Origin: Devosia rhizoryzae
GTDB taxonomy: Bacteria; Pseudomonadota; Alphaproteobacteria; Rhizobiales; Devosiaceae
Reading direction: 5' to 3'
NCBI RefSeq assembly: GCF_016698665.1
Contig: NZ_CP068046.1
Span: 2,232,001 to 2,296,000, forward strand
DNA length: 64,000 nucleotides
Shown: positions 47,834 to 57,283 of the stretch, piece by piece
Numbering within the stretch: the first letter of the stretch is position 1
Layout of the letters: every line of letters begins with the position of its first letter
Notes under the pieces: model-generated
Seen by the model: only the letters and a program-made list of their open reading frames with translations
What the model was told of the DNA's origin: nothing
Database searches by the model: none
Program-made: the position numbers and the translations under genes

Positions 47834-48161
47834 CGGAAAGTCAAAAAACGCACTCGGTAGTCAGCGGCGGCTTCCGGAGCGCACTACGTGGTGCAACCGC
47901 TGAAATAGGGTCGAAACCACGCGTAACGCACACACGATACCGAGGCCTAACACCAACCAATTGAAACCGAGCTATTCCGAACAACGAACGCAGGGGCAGA
48001 CGGGCATTGCCGAAGAAGAGCCTGACCATCGTGTTGCTTCCCTGTGTTCAGTGCGTAGCGTCTCGCGGTTAAATGACGCTCTCCATCAAGCGCACAACAG
48101 CGGACTTGGCTGGCAGCAAAGGGCCCAGCTGGGCCTCATTCGCGAAGCGGAGACCATGGTC
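47834..48161. other. Intergenic stretch without recognisable genes
   Basis: About 330 bp between the LysR and GNAT genes, which converge. Short open frames on both strands have no ribosome-binding sites or recognisable domains, and I see no T-tailed hairpin or repeat. It separates the Opp/GGT region from the murein-recycling locus. Confidence 0.5.
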
Positions 48162-48584
48162 TCACAAAGGTTTTTGAAGAAACGTTCTGGTGCGGCCTGG
48201 TGGGAAGTTCGGAAGCGACCCAAAGGACTCGTAACCAGCGCGCTGATAGGTTCTTAGGGCATCGGGGTTGAACGTATCGATGTAGGAACCATGGCACCCG
48301 CGTTTCTGCGCCGCGGCTTCTGCAGCGGCGAGCATTCGCGCCGCAAGGTTTTGCCCGCGGTGCTGCTCTTCGACCCACAGCCACTGCACGTAGAGCCAAT
48401 CCCAGGCGGTGTAGCCGGAAATGCCGGCGACGACGATGCTGCCTGGATTGCGCAAGAACACGGCGAGCGGCAGCTTGTTGGAGGGGCCGACGTCGTCGTG
48501 ATTGAAGTCGGCGAGTGAGTTTCCAATCAGCTCAAGGTCACTGGCACTGGGTACCTCAGTCACCTCGATCGTTAGTCCCTCCAT
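48162..48584 (-). CDS. GNAT-family N-acetyltransferase
   Basis: A 140-residue acetyl-CoA-dependent acyltransferase. Motif A is LWVEEQHRGQNLAARMLAAAEAAAQKRG, with RGQNLA as the pyrophosphate-binding loop; DTFNPDALRTYQRAGYE is motif B. The start is ATG 48584, 2 bp after the anmK stop, so it is the last gene of the murein operon. It may acetylate an amino sugar or amino acid; the acceptor is unknown. Confidence 0.85.
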   Translation of the reverse strand: MEGLTIEVTEVPSASDLELIGNSLADFNHDDVGPSNKLPLAVFLRNPGSIVVAGISGYTAWDWLYVQWLWVEEQHRGQNLAARMLAAAEAAAQKRGCHGSYIDTFNPDALRTYQRAGYESFGSLPNFPPGRTRTFLQKPL

Positions 48585-48586
48585 GA

Positions 48587-49705
48587 TCAGGCCGCCAAGA
48601 CGCCGCCGATTAGCGGATGTGGCGCACCGGTCGTGGTGGGGAAGCTGATCGGCAGGCCGCGGAGCACTCGCACAGCCAGAAAAGCGAAGCATTCCGCCTC
48701 GACGGCGTCACCGCGCCAGCCGACCGCTTCGGCCGGTACGGCCTCGACCCGCGCGCGCTTATCGAGCATGGCCATGATCGCCGGGTTGTGTCGGCCGCCC
48801 CCGGACACGATCAGGCGCTGAGGACGCTGCGGCAGAAGGTCGAGTGCCTTTCCGACCGCCCCCGTGGTGAAGGCGGTGAGTGTGGCGGCGCCGTCTTCGG
48901 CGCCAAGCCCGTCGGCCATCGAAGACAAAAAGTCGAACCGGTCGAGCGATTTGGGGAAAGGTGCGGAGAGATAGCGATGGGTCAAGAGCCTGGCGAGCCG
49001 CTCTTCGTCCACCGTTCCCCGCAGGGCCATGGCGCCGTCGACATCCATGTCCCCCATGCCAAGACCTTTGACGAAGTCATTGATCGGCGCATTGGCGGGG
49101 CCGGTGTCGAAGGCAATCAGCGTATCGGCACCGTCCCAAAAGGTGACGTTGGCAACACCGCCCAAATTAAGAACGGCTGTCTTGCCGTCGGTCGCCCCGA
49201 TCTTGCGCAACAGGGCCTGGTGATAGAGCGCAGCCAGGGGAGCCCCCTGCCCTCCTGCGCGGACGTCGGCGGAGCGGAAATCGTAGGCCACCTTGATGCC
49301 GGTCAGTTCATGCATCAGCGCGCCATTGCCGAGCTGGCGCGTGGCGCCGATGCGACCCGGCTGCGGCGCGCGATGCAGCACCGACTGGCCGTGAAAACCG
49401 ATAATGCCAATGTCTTCCGGTCGCAGGCCCGCCTCGGCGACAAGGTCGAGGACGGCAGCCGATTGCGCGCGGGTCAACGCATCCTCTGCTTCGGCAAAGA
49501 TGGCAGGCTCGGCGCCGGCAAAGTTCCACTGCCGCGCTTGTGACAGGGCTTCTTGGAGCGTGTCGCGGATCGACTGCGGATAGGGCGCAAGCGTATACGC
49601 GCCAAACTCGTCGACCGTTTCGCCATCGGTGCGCAGCAGGGCGACGTCGATATTGCCATCCAGAACGGTGCCGGTCATCAGCCCCACAGCCCAGATCGGT
49701 TCCAT
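48587..49705 (-). CDS. anmK: Anhydro-N-acetylmuramic acid kinase
   Basis: A 372-residue cytoplasmic kinase that opens the 1,6-anhydro ring of anhMurNAc and phosphorylates it to MurNAc-6-phosphate. The N-terminal [17 protein letters not shown] matches the family's [47 protein letters not shown] and [10 protein letters not shown] follow in the usual order. ATG 49705 has GGGAG six bases upstream. It lies 10 bp after the serine hydrolase gene. The product is the substrate of MurQ, encoded 7 kb upstream in the same orientation. Confidence 0.95.
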   Translation of the reverse strand: MEPIWAVGLMTGTVLDGNIDVALLRTDGETVDEFGAYTLAPYPQSIRDTLQEALSQARQWNFAGAEPAIFAEAEDALTRAQSAAVLDLVAEAGLRPEDIGIIGFHGQSVLHRAPQPGRIGATRQLGNGALMHELTGIKVAYDFRSADVRAGGQGAPLAALYHQALLRKIGATDGKTAVLNLGGVANVTFWDGADTLIAFDTGPANAPINDFVKGLGMGDMDVDGAMALRGTVDEERLARLLTHRYLSAPFPKSLDRFDFLSSMADGLGAEDGAATLTAFTTGAVGKALDLLPQRPQRLIVSGGGRHNPAIMAMLDKRARVEAVPAEAVGWRGDAVEAECFAFLAVRVLRGLPISFPTTTGAPHPLIGGVLAA

Positions 49706-49715
49706 TGTCGTCTCC

Positions 49716-50708
49716 CTATTCGGCATTGATGGCGTCGCCCACGGCGCGCCGTAGCGGCAGGATGCCGCTATCGAAATGACGCGTCGGGTGCACCCTGTTG
49801 GTCAAAAGCGTCCAGGCATGACCGCGCTCGAAATCGATCCAGAGCCCGGTGCCGGTAAAGCCGGTATGGCCGATCGTCTGGCCGGAGTTGCGTTCGCCGC
49901 CTGACCAGCCCTCATAGGGCCGCTCCCAGCCGTGGGTACGGCGACCCGAAAGCGGCGTGCGGATCAGCGCATCCGGACCGGCAGTTGTGAGCTTGCCATG
50001 TGCAAAGTCGAGCACGCTGGCGACAGTGCCGAAAAGCCCGGCATGCCCTGCCCCCTCGAGCGCCGAACAGTTGTCGTCGTGCACTTCGCCCACCAGCACC
50101 CGATGGCGCCAGTAGCAATCCTCGGTTGCGGCAGCCGTCTCGGGACCGGCGGACCAGGCAAAGCCGGCACCGGGCTCCATCTCACGGATCCACTTGTCCT
50201 CGATGCGCTCCAGCGCGATGCCAAGGAGGATGAAATTGATATCGGAATAGACCGCTGGGCCGGCGGGAAATTCGTGCTGCAGCAGGAAGGTGCGCAATAG
50301 GTCGGGATCGCGGCCATAGGTATAAAGCGGAAAGACCGCAGGATAAGGCGTCTGGTGACCGAGGCACTGGCGGAAGGTGATCTTCCTCTCCCAGTTGTCG
50401 AGATTGTAGTGCCGATAGTCGGGAATGACGCTGGTCAACGGCGCGTCGAGATCGATGCGGCCGGCTTCGGCCAGCACCAGAATGCGTTCGGTGGTGAACA
50501 GTACCTTGGTCAGCGACGCCAGATCGAACCAGGTGTCCTCGGTCATCGGACGCGACTTGGGCACGGTTTGCGCCTCACCCATGGTGCGCACGGCGCGATT
50601 GCCATCGCGGTCGATGACGCCCAGGACGCCGCCGGGAATGCGGCCGCTCTCGATAGCCTTTTCAAGATGCACGAAGGCGCGGTCGAGCTTTGTCGAAACC
50701 GATGTCAT
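49716..50708 (-). CDS. Beta-lactamase-family serine hydrolase (possible muramyl amidase)
   Basis: A 330-residue class C beta-lactamase/DD-peptidase-fold hydrolase. SLTK (65-68) is the SxxK nucleophile motif, YSD (in AVYSDINF) replaces YxN, and HTG (in [10 protein letters not shown]) replaces KTG. There is no signal peptide, so it acts in the cytoplasm and is not a resistance enzyme. A family relative, B. subtilis YbbE/AmiE, lies in that organism's MurNAc operon and removes peptide from MurNAc; the setting here suggests a similar role. ATG 50708 overlaps the upstream ATPase gene by four bases. Confidence 0.85.
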   Translation of the reverse strand: MTSVSTKLDRAFVHLEKAIESGRIPGGVLGVIDRDGNRAVRTMGEAQTVPKSRPMTEDTWFDLASLTKVLFTTERILVLAEAGRIDLDAPLTSVIPDYRHYNLDNWERKITFRQCLGHQTPYPAVFPLYTYGRDPDLLRTFLLQHEFPAGPAVYSDINFILLGIALERIEDKWIREMEPGAGFAWSAGPETAAATEDCYWRHRVLVGEVHDDNCSALEGAGHAGLFGTVASVLDFAHGKLTTAGPDALIRTPLSGRRTHGWERPYEGWSGGERNSGQTIGHTGFTGTGLWIDFERGHAWTLLTNRVHPTRHFDSGILPLRRAVGDAINAE

Positions 50709-52435
50709 GCTATTTCCTCGATGCGCACGCGATGATCCTCGCCCGCTTCGCGCCATTGCGCTGCCGGCGGCTCAAAGCCAGGAGGACGCACCAGCGACGG
50801 TACCTGCGTCATGTCGACAGTGAAATGCTGACGCCGCCGCTCTACTGCCGGCACGGCAGCGATCAAGCGCCTGGTGTAGCTGTGCTGCGGCTCCGATAAC
50901 ACCGAGCGCGCGTCGCCGATCTCGACCACCTGACCGGCAAACATCACCGCAATTCGATGCGCAATGCGCTCCACCACAGCCATGTCGTGCGAGATGAAGA
51001 GGTAGGCGAGGCCAAACTCTTTTTGCAAGTCGATCAGCAGATCGAGCACCCGCGCCTGCACCGAGACGTCCAGTGCCGATACGGCCTCGTCGAGCACGAC
51101 GACATCGGGGTTCAGCATCAGTGCCCGGGCGATGCAGAGGCGCTGCCGCTGGCCGCCGGAGAACTGGTGTGGGTAGCGTGTGAGGGCGTCCTGAGGAAGC
51201 CCGACGCGGTCGAGCAAGAATGCCATGCGCTTGCGCAGGTCGGTATCGAGGCGCTGGCCATTGGCGATGGCGGGCTCCGCCAGCAAGGCTTCGACGTTGA
51301 GCCTTGGATTGAGCGAGGCGAACGGGTCCTGGAAGACCATTTGCACGGGACGCCTGGAGTGCCCTGTTCCGGCGACGATCCGTCCGCGGGTGATGGTGTT
51401 TAGACCCAGCAAGGCGCGCGCCGTCGTCGACTTGCCGCAGCCGCTTTCACCAACGATGGCTAGCGTTTCTCCGGGCACGAGATCGAAGCTGACGCCATCC
51501 ACAGCATGGATAGCGCCCTTTGGCTTGAGCCAACCCTTGCCGACAGGAAAGCGGACGACGAGGTCGTCGACCGTGACGATCGGGTTTCGCGCCGGCTTGC
51601 CTTCTTCGGCAGCGCGCACCGACTTACCGGCGGTAAAATGCGGCACGGCGCGGAGAAGGTGCTTGGTGTAGTCGTGCTGCGGATGGTCGAGCACGCGATC
51701 GGCTAGATCCTGTTCGACGGCGACGCCGTTCTGCATGACCATGATGCGGTCGGCAATGCCCGCCACGAGGCCGATATCGTGCGTGATGAAGATCATCGCC
51801 ATGCCGGTCTCGGCGCGCAACTCGGCTAGCAGCGCCATGATCTGCGCCTGCACGGTGACGTCCAAGGCGGTCGTGGGTTCGTCAGCGATAAGAAGGCGCG
51901 GGCTTGCGGCAAGCGCCATGGCGATCATGATCCGCTGGCGCATACCGCCCGAAAGCTGATGCGGATAATAGCCGAGGCGCGACTGGGCATCGGGAATGCG
52001 CACCCGCTGCAAGACGTCCAGCGTTGCCGCGCGCGCCTGGCTGCCGGTCAATCCCTTTGACAGGCGGAAGGCTTCCTCGATCTGGTCGCCTACGGTGTGC
52101 ACCGGATTGAGCGAAGTCATCGGCTCCTGGAAGATCATGCCCACGTCATGGCCGCGCACGCTCCGCAGGATCCGCTCCTCGGCAGTGCGGACATCGAGAA
52201 CGGATCCGTCGCTGCGCGTCAGGGCGATGCTGCCGCTGGTGATGCGACCGCCACCGAAATCGACCAGGCGGTTGATCGACAAGGCAGTGACCGACTTGCC
52301 CGAACCGGACTCCCCGACAATGGCGAGGGTTTCACCGGCGTCGAGGTCGAAGCTGACGCCTTTGACCACTTCATTGGCCTTCGGGTCGCGTCCGAAGCCG
52401 ACCCGCAGATCTTTGACGGAAAGCAGCTTGGTCAT
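50705..52435 (-). CDS. Oligopeptide-type ABC importer ATPase with two fused domains
   Basis: A 576-residue fusion of DppD- and DppF-like ATPases, as in YejF and GsiA. Domain 1: Walker [10 protein letters not shown] (41-49), [28 protein letters not shown]. Domain 2: [37 protein letters not shown]. YejF-type systems take up peptides including muropeptides, which fits the adjacent anmK, hydrolase and murQ. Overlaps the DppC gene and the serine hydrolase gene by four bases each. Confidence 0.94.
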   Translation of the reverse strand: MTKLLSVKDLRVGFGRDPKANEVVKGVSFDLDAGETLAIVGESGSGKSVTALSINRLVDFGGGRITSGSIALTRSDGSVLDVRTAEERILRSVRGHDVGMIFQEPMTSLNPVHTVGDQIEEAFRLSKGLTGSQARAATLDVLQRVRIPDAQSRLGYYPHQLSGGMRQRIMIAMALAASPRLLIADEPTTALDVTVQAQIMALLAELRAETGMAMIFITHDIGLVAGIADRIMVMQNGVAVEQDLADRVLDHPQHDYTKHLLRAVPHFTAGKSVRAAEEGKPARNPIVTVDDLVVRFPVGKGWLKPKGAIHAVDGVSFDLVPGETLAIVGESGCGKSTTARALLGLNTITRGRIVAGTGHSRRPVQMVFQDPFASLNPRLNVEALLAEPAIANGQRLDTDLRKRMAFLLDRVGLPQDALTRYPHQFSGGQRQRLCIARALMLNPDVVVLDEAVSALDVSVQARVLDLLIDLQKEFGLAYLFISHDMAVVERIAHRIAVMFAGQVVEIGDARSVLSEPQHSYTRRLIAAVPAVERRRQHFTVDMTQVPSLVRPPGFEPPAAQWREAGEDHRVRIEEIA

Positions 52436-53274
52436 GCTTCCCTCCTCTGGGTGCGTGGATCGAGAATGTCGCGCAAGGCGTCACCCGTGAGATTGAAGCC
52501 CAGGATCCCGAGCATGATGGTCAGGGCCGGGAAGATCATCAGCCATGGCGCGTGCTGCATGAGGTTTCGACTTTCCGCCAGCATAAGACCCAGGGAGGGT
52601 GTCGGCGGCTGCGTGCCGAGGCCGAGGAAGGACAGGCCCGCTTCGGTCAGCAGCGCCCAGGCAAGCGCCAGAGTCACCTGAACCGCCAGCGGGGCTACGA
52701 GATTGAGCAGCAGATGACGGCTCAGGATAAAGCCTTGCGAACTGCCGAAAGTGCGCGCGGCGTCGACGAAGTCGCGTTGTTTCAGCGACAGCGCCGGCCC
52801 ACGCACGACGCGGGCAAAGATCGGCGTGTAAACGATGGCGATGGCCGCAACGCTGGTCATGGTGCCAGGCCCGACGATGGCGATGATCAACAGCGCCAGA
52901 AGGATTGCCGGGAAGGCCAGCAACACGTCCATGATGCGCATGAAGATACCATCCCAGATGCCACCCCACCAGGCAGAGAGCAGTCCGATAATTGTGCCGG
53001 CAAGGGTCGCGATGCCGACCGCCGCGAAGGCAATGATCATCGACTGGCGAATGCCGATGACCAGGCGGCTGAAAGCGTCGCGGCCGAGGAGATCGGTGCC
53101 GAACCAGTAGGTGCCGCTTGGTCCCTTGAGGCGATCGATGGCGAAGAGCTTGAGCGGATCATGTGGCGTTAGGCCGAGCGACCCCATAATGGCAGCGAGG
53201 AGATAAAGCCCGATGATCGCGACACCGATGCGCCCGGAGGGATGACGGAACAAAGCAGAAGCCAACCTACCCAT
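52432..53274 (-). CDS. Peptide/muropeptide ABC importer permease (DppC-like)
   Basis: A 280-residue permease with about six helices and the DppC motif FVDAARTFGSSQGFILSRHLLLNLVAP. It shares one base with the DppB stop (TGATG) and overlaps the fused ATPase gene by four bases. Confidence 0.93.
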   Translation of the reverse strand: MGRLASALFRHPSGRIGVAIIGLYLLAAIMGSLGLTPHDPLKLFAIDRLKGPSGTYWFGTDLLGRDAFSRLVIGIRQSMIIAFAAVGIATLAGTIIGLLSAWWGGIWDGIFMRIMDVLLAFPAILLALLIIAIVGPGTMTSVAAIAIVYTPIFARVVRGPALSLKQRDFVDAARTFGSSQGFILSRHLLLNLVAPLAVQVTLALAWALLTEAGLSFLGLGTQPPTPSLGLMLAESRNLMQHAPWLMIFPALTIMLGILGFNLTGDALRDILDPRTQRREA

Positions 53275-54233
53275 CAGCGGCCCCCGATCCGGATGCGTGG
53301 GTCGAGCGCCACATAGGCGAGGTCGACAAGGAGGTTCACGACAAGGAAGTTGAAGGCAATGAACAGGATCGTGCCCTGCACCAGTGCATAATCGCGCTGG
53401 GTAATGGCATCGAGCACCAGCCGGCCAAGCCCCGGCAAGGCAAAAATCTGCTCGACGATCACGGCACCACCGAGGAGATAGCCGAATTCGACGCCGGAGA
53501 GGGTCACAACAGGGATCAGCGCGTTGGGCAAAGCATGGCGCCAGATGACGCTTCCGGGCGATGCGCCCTTGGAGCGCGCGGTGCGGACATAATCGTCGCT
53601 CAGCACATCGAGCATGGCGGAGCGGGTGATGCGCGTCACTGAAGCGGCAAAGGCAAAGCCCAATGTGATGGCTGGAAAAATCAGCTGGCCGATGCTGGCC
53701 AATGGGTCGGCGAAGAGCGGCGTGAAGGTGCCCATGGCAGGCACGAAGCCGAAAAACACTGACAGCACGTAGATGATCAGGATGCCGATAACAAAGCTCG
53801 GGGTCGACTGGCCGAGCATGGCGAGCACACGCACCAAAAGATCGCTCGGGCGCTCGTTGCGCGATGCGGCCAGCACGCCGAGCGGGATGCCGACGGATAG
53901 CGAGATCGCCATCGACATCAGCGACAGTTGCAGCGTCAGCGGGAAGCGCTCGAGCACAACGGTGAGCACGGGCTTGCCATAGATCGAGGAGATACCGAGG
54001 TCGCCGCTGAACAGACCACCAAGCCAGCGCAGATATTGCGACCAGATCGGCTGATCGATGCCGAAATAGGCCGCCAGCGTTTCGCGTTGCGCCGGGGTCA
54101 GCAGGCCTGCCTCGGTGCCGAGCATGGCCGTGATCGCGTCGCCTGGTATCAGGCGGATCGACACGAAGACCAGGATCGACACGCCGAGCAGGATCAGCGG
54201 AAAGGTCAGCAGGCGCTGGACCACATAGTTCAT
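53274..54233 (-). CDS. Peptide/muropeptide ABC importer permease (DppB-like)
   Basis: A 319-residue permease with the DppB N-terminus (MNYVVQRLLTFPLILLGVSI) and the RTARSKGASPGSVIWRHALPNALIPVVTLSGVEFG EAA-like region. About six helices. It lies 50 bp after the SBP gene, with a hairpin in the gap. Confidence 0.94.
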   Translation of the reverse strand: MNYVVQRLLTFPLILLGVSILVFVSIRLIPGDAITAMLGTEAGLLTPAQRETLAAYFGIDQPIWSQYLRWLGGLFSGDLGISSIYGKPVLTVVLERFPLTLQLSLMSMAISLSVGIPLGVLAASRNERPSDLLVRVLAMLGQSTPSFVIGILIIYVLSVFFGFVPAMGTFTPLFADPLASIGQLIFPAITLGFAFAASVTRITRSAMLDVLSDDYVRTARSKGASPGSVIWRHALPNALIPVVTLSGVEFGYLLGGAVIVEQIFALPGLGRLVLDAITQRDYALVQGTILFIAFNFLVVNLLVDLAYVALDPRIRIGGR

Positions 54234-54251
54234 AAAAACAATCCAGGAGGT

Positions 54252-54273
54252 GGGCCGGCCGCGAGGCCGACCC
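54252..54273 (-). other. Intercistronic hairpin after the muropeptide SBP gene
   Basis: GGGCCGGCC and GGCCGACCC form a 9-bp stem with one mismatch and a GCGA tetraloop, between the SBP stop and the DppB start. No T-run. Same placement as the other post-SBP hairpins. Confidence 0.65.
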
Positions 54274-54283
54274 GGGGGAGACG

Positions 54284-55795
54284 TTACTGCAGGCTGACCT
54301 TGGTCAAGCCGAACAGCGTACCGGTCGGCGATGACTCAAAGCCGGTTACCGCATTGGTCTGGGCGGTGTAGCTGTAGCCGGTTGAGAGCCAGAGCCACGG
54401 CGCCTGCTCGGCCAACCGGCTTTCAAAGGCCTGGAAGATCTCGACGCGCTTGGCCGGGTCGGTTTCCGCCTGGCCCTGCTTCATCAGGCTGTCGAGCTCG
54501 TCATCGGTGAAGTTCGAGACGTTGACGAGATTGCCGTCCTTGGTGAAGTAGCGGTTGTACATCGGGTACGGGTCGGGACGGCCGCCGTTCTGCGCCACCG
54601 CCATGTCGAAATCGCCAGCCAGCCAGCGATCCACATAAACGTTGAGTTCCATCATCTCGATCTCGAGCGTGACGCCGATTTCAGCCAGCTGCGCCTGTAA
54701 CACCTGCGCTTCGGAAGCCGCGACCGGCGGCTCGCCGGTGGCGCCGATGACGGTGGCGGTAAAGCCATCGACACCGGACTCTTCCATCAGCTGCCGGGCC
54801 ATATCGAGGTCCTGCTGGTAGCAGAAGAGATTGGCCGGGTCCTGCGCGAAGGCAGGCATGGTCAGCGGGCCGGTGACAGTGCCTTCGCCGGCGAGGGCGG
54901 CGTCGATGATCGCCTGGCGATCGATGGCACAGCTCATGGCCTGGCGGACCTTGAGATTGTCCATCGGCGGACGCGAGGGGTTGAGTTGCAGCACGTTATA
55001 GGCCAACACGCCGACGCGATTGAGCGTCAGATTGGCTTCTATCGGCACGAGCGTTGCGATCAGCGGATCGTTGAGCAGAGCAAAGTCGGTCTGGCCAGCG
55101 CGCAGCGATGCGAGGATCGCAGTTTCGTCGGGCAGCACGGAAATGGTGATGCCGTCGATCGCAAGATCGCCGCCCGCCCAATTCTCATTGGCCGAGAGCA
55201 CTTCGCGGGAATTGGGTTCCCAGCTGTCCAGCACGAAGGGACCGGAGCCAAGCGTCTCGGTGCCGACAGTGTCAGCTTCGATGGTGGAAGCAGGGACGAT
55301 GGCGGCATTGATGGTCGCCATGGCAACAAGGATCGGCACGTCGGCGGTCGATAGGTTGAAGACAACGGTCGTGTCGTCGGGCGTGTCGATGCTTGCGATC
55401 GACAAGAAGTTGGAGCGCGCGGCTGCGGCTGTTGCCTCATCGAGCAGGCGCTCGAAGGAGGCTTTGACGTCGGCCGAAGTCACCTGCTCGCCATTCGAGA
55501 ATTTGGCATTGGGATCAAGCGTGAAGGTCAGCGTCTTGGCGTCCTCGGCGAACTGCCAGCTTGAGGCGATCGCAGGAACGACATTCAGTTCGGCGTCGAG
55601 GCGCACCAGCGGCTCGTAGATCAGCTCAAGCAGGCGCAGCGAAGAAAAGGCGGTCTGCGTGTGCGGATCAAGCCCGGTTGCGTCTTGCGACCAGGCCATC
55701 CGCAGGTCTGCAGCCTGTGCCGGCATGGCGACACCGACAGACGTCAGCGCCGTGGCCAGCGCCAAGCCTGTAAGAAGTTTTCTGGAAAAGATCAT
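54284..55795 (-). CDS. Peptide/muropeptide ABC importer substrate-binding protein
   Basis: A 503-residue periplasmic binding protein of solute-binding family 5. The start is ATG 55795 with GAGG 8 bases upstream; the signal peptide is MIFSRKLLTGLALATALTSV and onward to PAQA. The mature part starts ADLRMAWSQDATGLDPHTQ and keeps the family's TLDPNAKFSNGEQVTSADVKASFERLL order. The reading frame stays open upstream for another 117 codons into a nagZ-like fragment, but the signal peptide and ribosome-binding site mark 55795 as the true start. Confidence 0.92.
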   Translation of the reverse strand: MIFSRKLLTGLALATALTSVGVAMPAQAADLRMAWSQDATGLDPHTQTAFSSLRLLELIYEPLVRLDAELNVVPAIASSWQFAEDAKTLTFTLDPNAKFSNGEQVTSADVKASFERLLDEATAAAARSNFLSIASIDTPDDTTVVFNLSTADVPILVAMATINAAIVPASTIEADTVGTETLGSGPFVLDSWEPNSREVLSANENWAGGDLAIDGITISVLPDETAILASLRAGQTDFALLNDPLIATLVPIEANLTLNRVGVLAYNVLQLNPSRPPMDNLKVRQAMSCAIDRQAIIDAALAGEGTVTGPLTMPAFAQDPANLFCYQQDLDMARQLMEESGVDGFTATVIGATGEPPVAASEAQVLQAQLAEIGVTLEIEMMELNVYVDRWLAGDFDMAVAQNGGRPDPYPMYNRYFTKDGNLVNVSNFTDDELDSLMKQGQAETDPAKRVEIFQAFESRLAEQAPWLWLSTGYSYTAQTNAVTGFESSPTGTLFGLTKVSLQ

Positions 55796-56002
55796 CTTGG
55801 AAGCCTCACCCTTGTTATGTTCGAACCAGGTCCCTCGACCTGTTCTTGTTTCCATCGGCCTTTTTAGGCGCTGGGACTGGACGATAGAAGTGGTTGTCGC
55901 CTGCGGTTGCAATCGCTGCTTGCGGACGTGCTGCCTGGTCGTACCGGGGACGTCGAGCATCGATGTGGAAGGCGATGAAATGATGTCTTTGCTTGCCGGA
56001 GC
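55796..56002. other. Region between the nagZ relic and the SBP gene
   Basis: About 200 bp that probably holds the promoter and leader of the peptide-importer operon. The minus-strand frame is open throughout but the translation (SSPSTSMLDVPGTTRQHVRKQ and beyond) resembles nothing I know. No GGAAT-N5-ATTCC operator was found here. Confidence 0.4.
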
Positions 56003-56146
56003 GCGCAAGATCTCTTCAGGAGTGCCAAGATTGCGCTTGAAGAGAAACACGCCGAGCGAGTTGGCGTTACGGAAGAAGGCCACTGCCGATGCGAAGAGTT
56101 CCTGATCAGGCATGCCGTAAGGAAGCGCGACAGGGGCTAGCGCCAT
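56003..56146 (-). pseudogene. nagZ: N-terminal relic of nagZ (beta-N-acetylglucosaminidase)
   Basis: From ATG 56146, behind a good GAGG at 7 bases, about 48 codons read like a NagZ N-terminus: the stretch AFFRNANSLGVFLFKRN followed by LGTPEEILR matches the family's AFFRexxPxGxILFKRNxxxPEQv. The match stops there; the rest of the roughly 340-residue glycoside hydrolase family 3 enzyme is missing and the in-frame continuation runs into the SBP gene. The start lies 9 bp after the murQ stop, so an ancestral murQ-nagZ operon was probably cut by a deletion that brought the peptide importer close. It could still be translated as a short peptide. Confidence 0.7.
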
Positions 56147-56155
56147 CCTTTTACC

Positions 56156-57091
56156 TCAGCTTGCCACGCGCGGCTGGTGCTGCGCGGCGGCGCGGCGCAA
56201 AAACCCGTCGGCATTGTTAAGCGCAGTCTGGCCGTCAACTGCATTCATGCCGGTCAGCGCCATGAGGATTGCGAGCTTAACGTTGTTGTTTGCGGCCTTG
56301 AGGAATTGCTCGGCAGAATCGGCAGAGCACCCGGTGGCATCGACAAGAATGCGGTGCGCACGGGCGACGAGCTTTTCGTTGCTCACCGACAGGTCGACCA
56401 TTAGGTTTTCGTAGGACTTGCCGATGCGGACCATGCTGGCCGTGGTCAGCATATTGAGCACGAGCTTTTGAGCCGTGCCCGATTTCAAGCGGGTCGATCC
56501 GGTCAGGGCCTCGGGACCGACAACGGGCGAGATGGCGATATCGGCCATGCGGGCGATAGCTGAATCCGGATTGCAGGAAAGCGCTGCGGTGAAAGCGCCA
56601 ACCCCCTGGGCATAATCGAGCCCACCGATCACGTATGGCGTGCGACCGCTGACGGCGATGCCGACAACGACGTCTTTGTCGGTAAGATCGATCTTTTCGA
56701 GGTCACGCCGGCCCTCATCACGCGAGTCCTCGGCACCTTCGATCGGGTGACGCAAGGCACGATCGCCGCCTGCGATAAGACCGACAACCATGCCTTCCGG
56801 CACGCCGAAGGTGGGAGGGCATTCCGAAGCATCAAGCACGCCGAGCCGCCCGCTGGTGCCGGCGCCCATATAGATCAACCGCCCGCCAGCCCGGAAAGCC
56901 TCGACGATCTTGTCCACGGTCGCCGCCACCTGCGGAAGAACCTTGTTCACGGCCTCCGAAACGCGCGTATCTTCCCGATTCATCGCCGCGACGATTTCGG
57001 CAGACGACATAAGGTCGATCTGCATGGTCTTGGGATTGCGGGCTTCGGAAACGAGCTGTTCGAGCTCAGCCATGAGGTTGGTTTTTGTCAT
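56156..57091 (-). CDS. murQ: N-acetylmuramic acid 6-phosphate etherase
   Basis: A 311-residue cytoplasmic etherase that removes D-lactate from MurNAc-6-phosphate to give GlcNAc-6-phosphate. It has a SIS domain with [21 protein letters not shown] (77-96; Glu90 is the likely acid/base) and [10 protein letters not shown] (118-127). ATG 57091 is preferred to the TTG at 57106. A minus-strand promoter (TTGACA, 17 bp, TAGCAT) and two RpiR-type operators lie upstream, and a murR-like gene diverges from it. It heads a run that includes the nagZ relic. Confidence 0.96.
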   Translation of the reverse strand: MTKTNLMAELEQLVSEARNPKTMQIDLMSSAEIVAAMNREDTRVSEAVNKVLPQVAATVDKIVEAFRAGGRLIYMGAGTSGRLGVLDASECPPTFGVPEGMVVGLIAGGDRALRHPIEGAEDSRDEGRRDLEKIDLTDKDVVVGIAVSGRTPYVIGGLDYAQGVGAFTAALSCNPDSAIARMADIAISPVVGPEALTGSTRLKSGTAQKLVLNMLTTASMVRIGKSYENLMVDLSVSNEKLVARAHRILVDATGCSADSAEQFLKAANNNVKLAILMALTGMNAVDGQTALNNADGFLRRAAAQHQPRVAS

Positions 57092-57118
57092 CGTGCCTAT
57101 GCTCAAATTCCATGGTCG

Positions 57119-57147
57119 ATGCTAGAAGCGATTATTCCGACTGTCAA
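57119..57147 (-). promoter_or_regulatory. Promoter of murQ
   Basis: TTGACA (57142-57147, minus strand), a 17-bp spacer and TAGCAT (57119-57124) form a good sigma-70 promoter about 28 bp before the murQ start. The spacer carries an operator half-site. Confidence 0.6.
57124..57138. promoter_or_regulatory. MurR-type operator, imperfect copy
   Basis: AGAAGCGATTATTCC (GGAAT-AATCG-CTTCT on the other strand) matches one full half-site and most of the second half of the GGAAT-N5-ATTCC pattern. It lies between the -35 and -10 of the murQ promoter, 32 bp centre-to-centre from the perfect copy. Confidence 0.5.
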
Positions 57148-57155
57148 CGAAGGGC

Positions 57156-57170
57156 GGAATATTGTATTCC
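57156..57170. promoter_or_regulatory. MurR-type operator, perfect inverted repeat
   Basis: GGAATATTGTATTCC is a perfect 6-3-6 inverted repeat in the murQ/murR divergent gap, just upstream of the murQ -35. The same pattern recurs at 58239 in front of the sugar-importer operon. The likely binder is the RpiR-family protein encoded from 57284. Confidence 0.7.
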
Positions 57171-57283
57171 TATACCGATTGGCACTTGGGCTAGTGGATG
57201 GTAAACCCTTGTGGTGCCAGTTGCATTTTGGGCTGTGTCGGCTTTAGACCTCGCCGGTCGGCGCGGATTGGGTGGAAGTTGCC

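Noticed and set aside
49716..50708. Beta-lactamase-family gene as a resistance determinant
   Set aside because: There is no signal peptide and the gene is embedded in the murein-recycling operon, so a cytoplasmic hydrolase role is far more likely.
51069..51110. DEAVSALD instead of DEPVSALD in the second domain of the fused ATPase
   Set aside because: Ala at this place is common in GsiA/YejF-type second domains and does not suggest loss of function.
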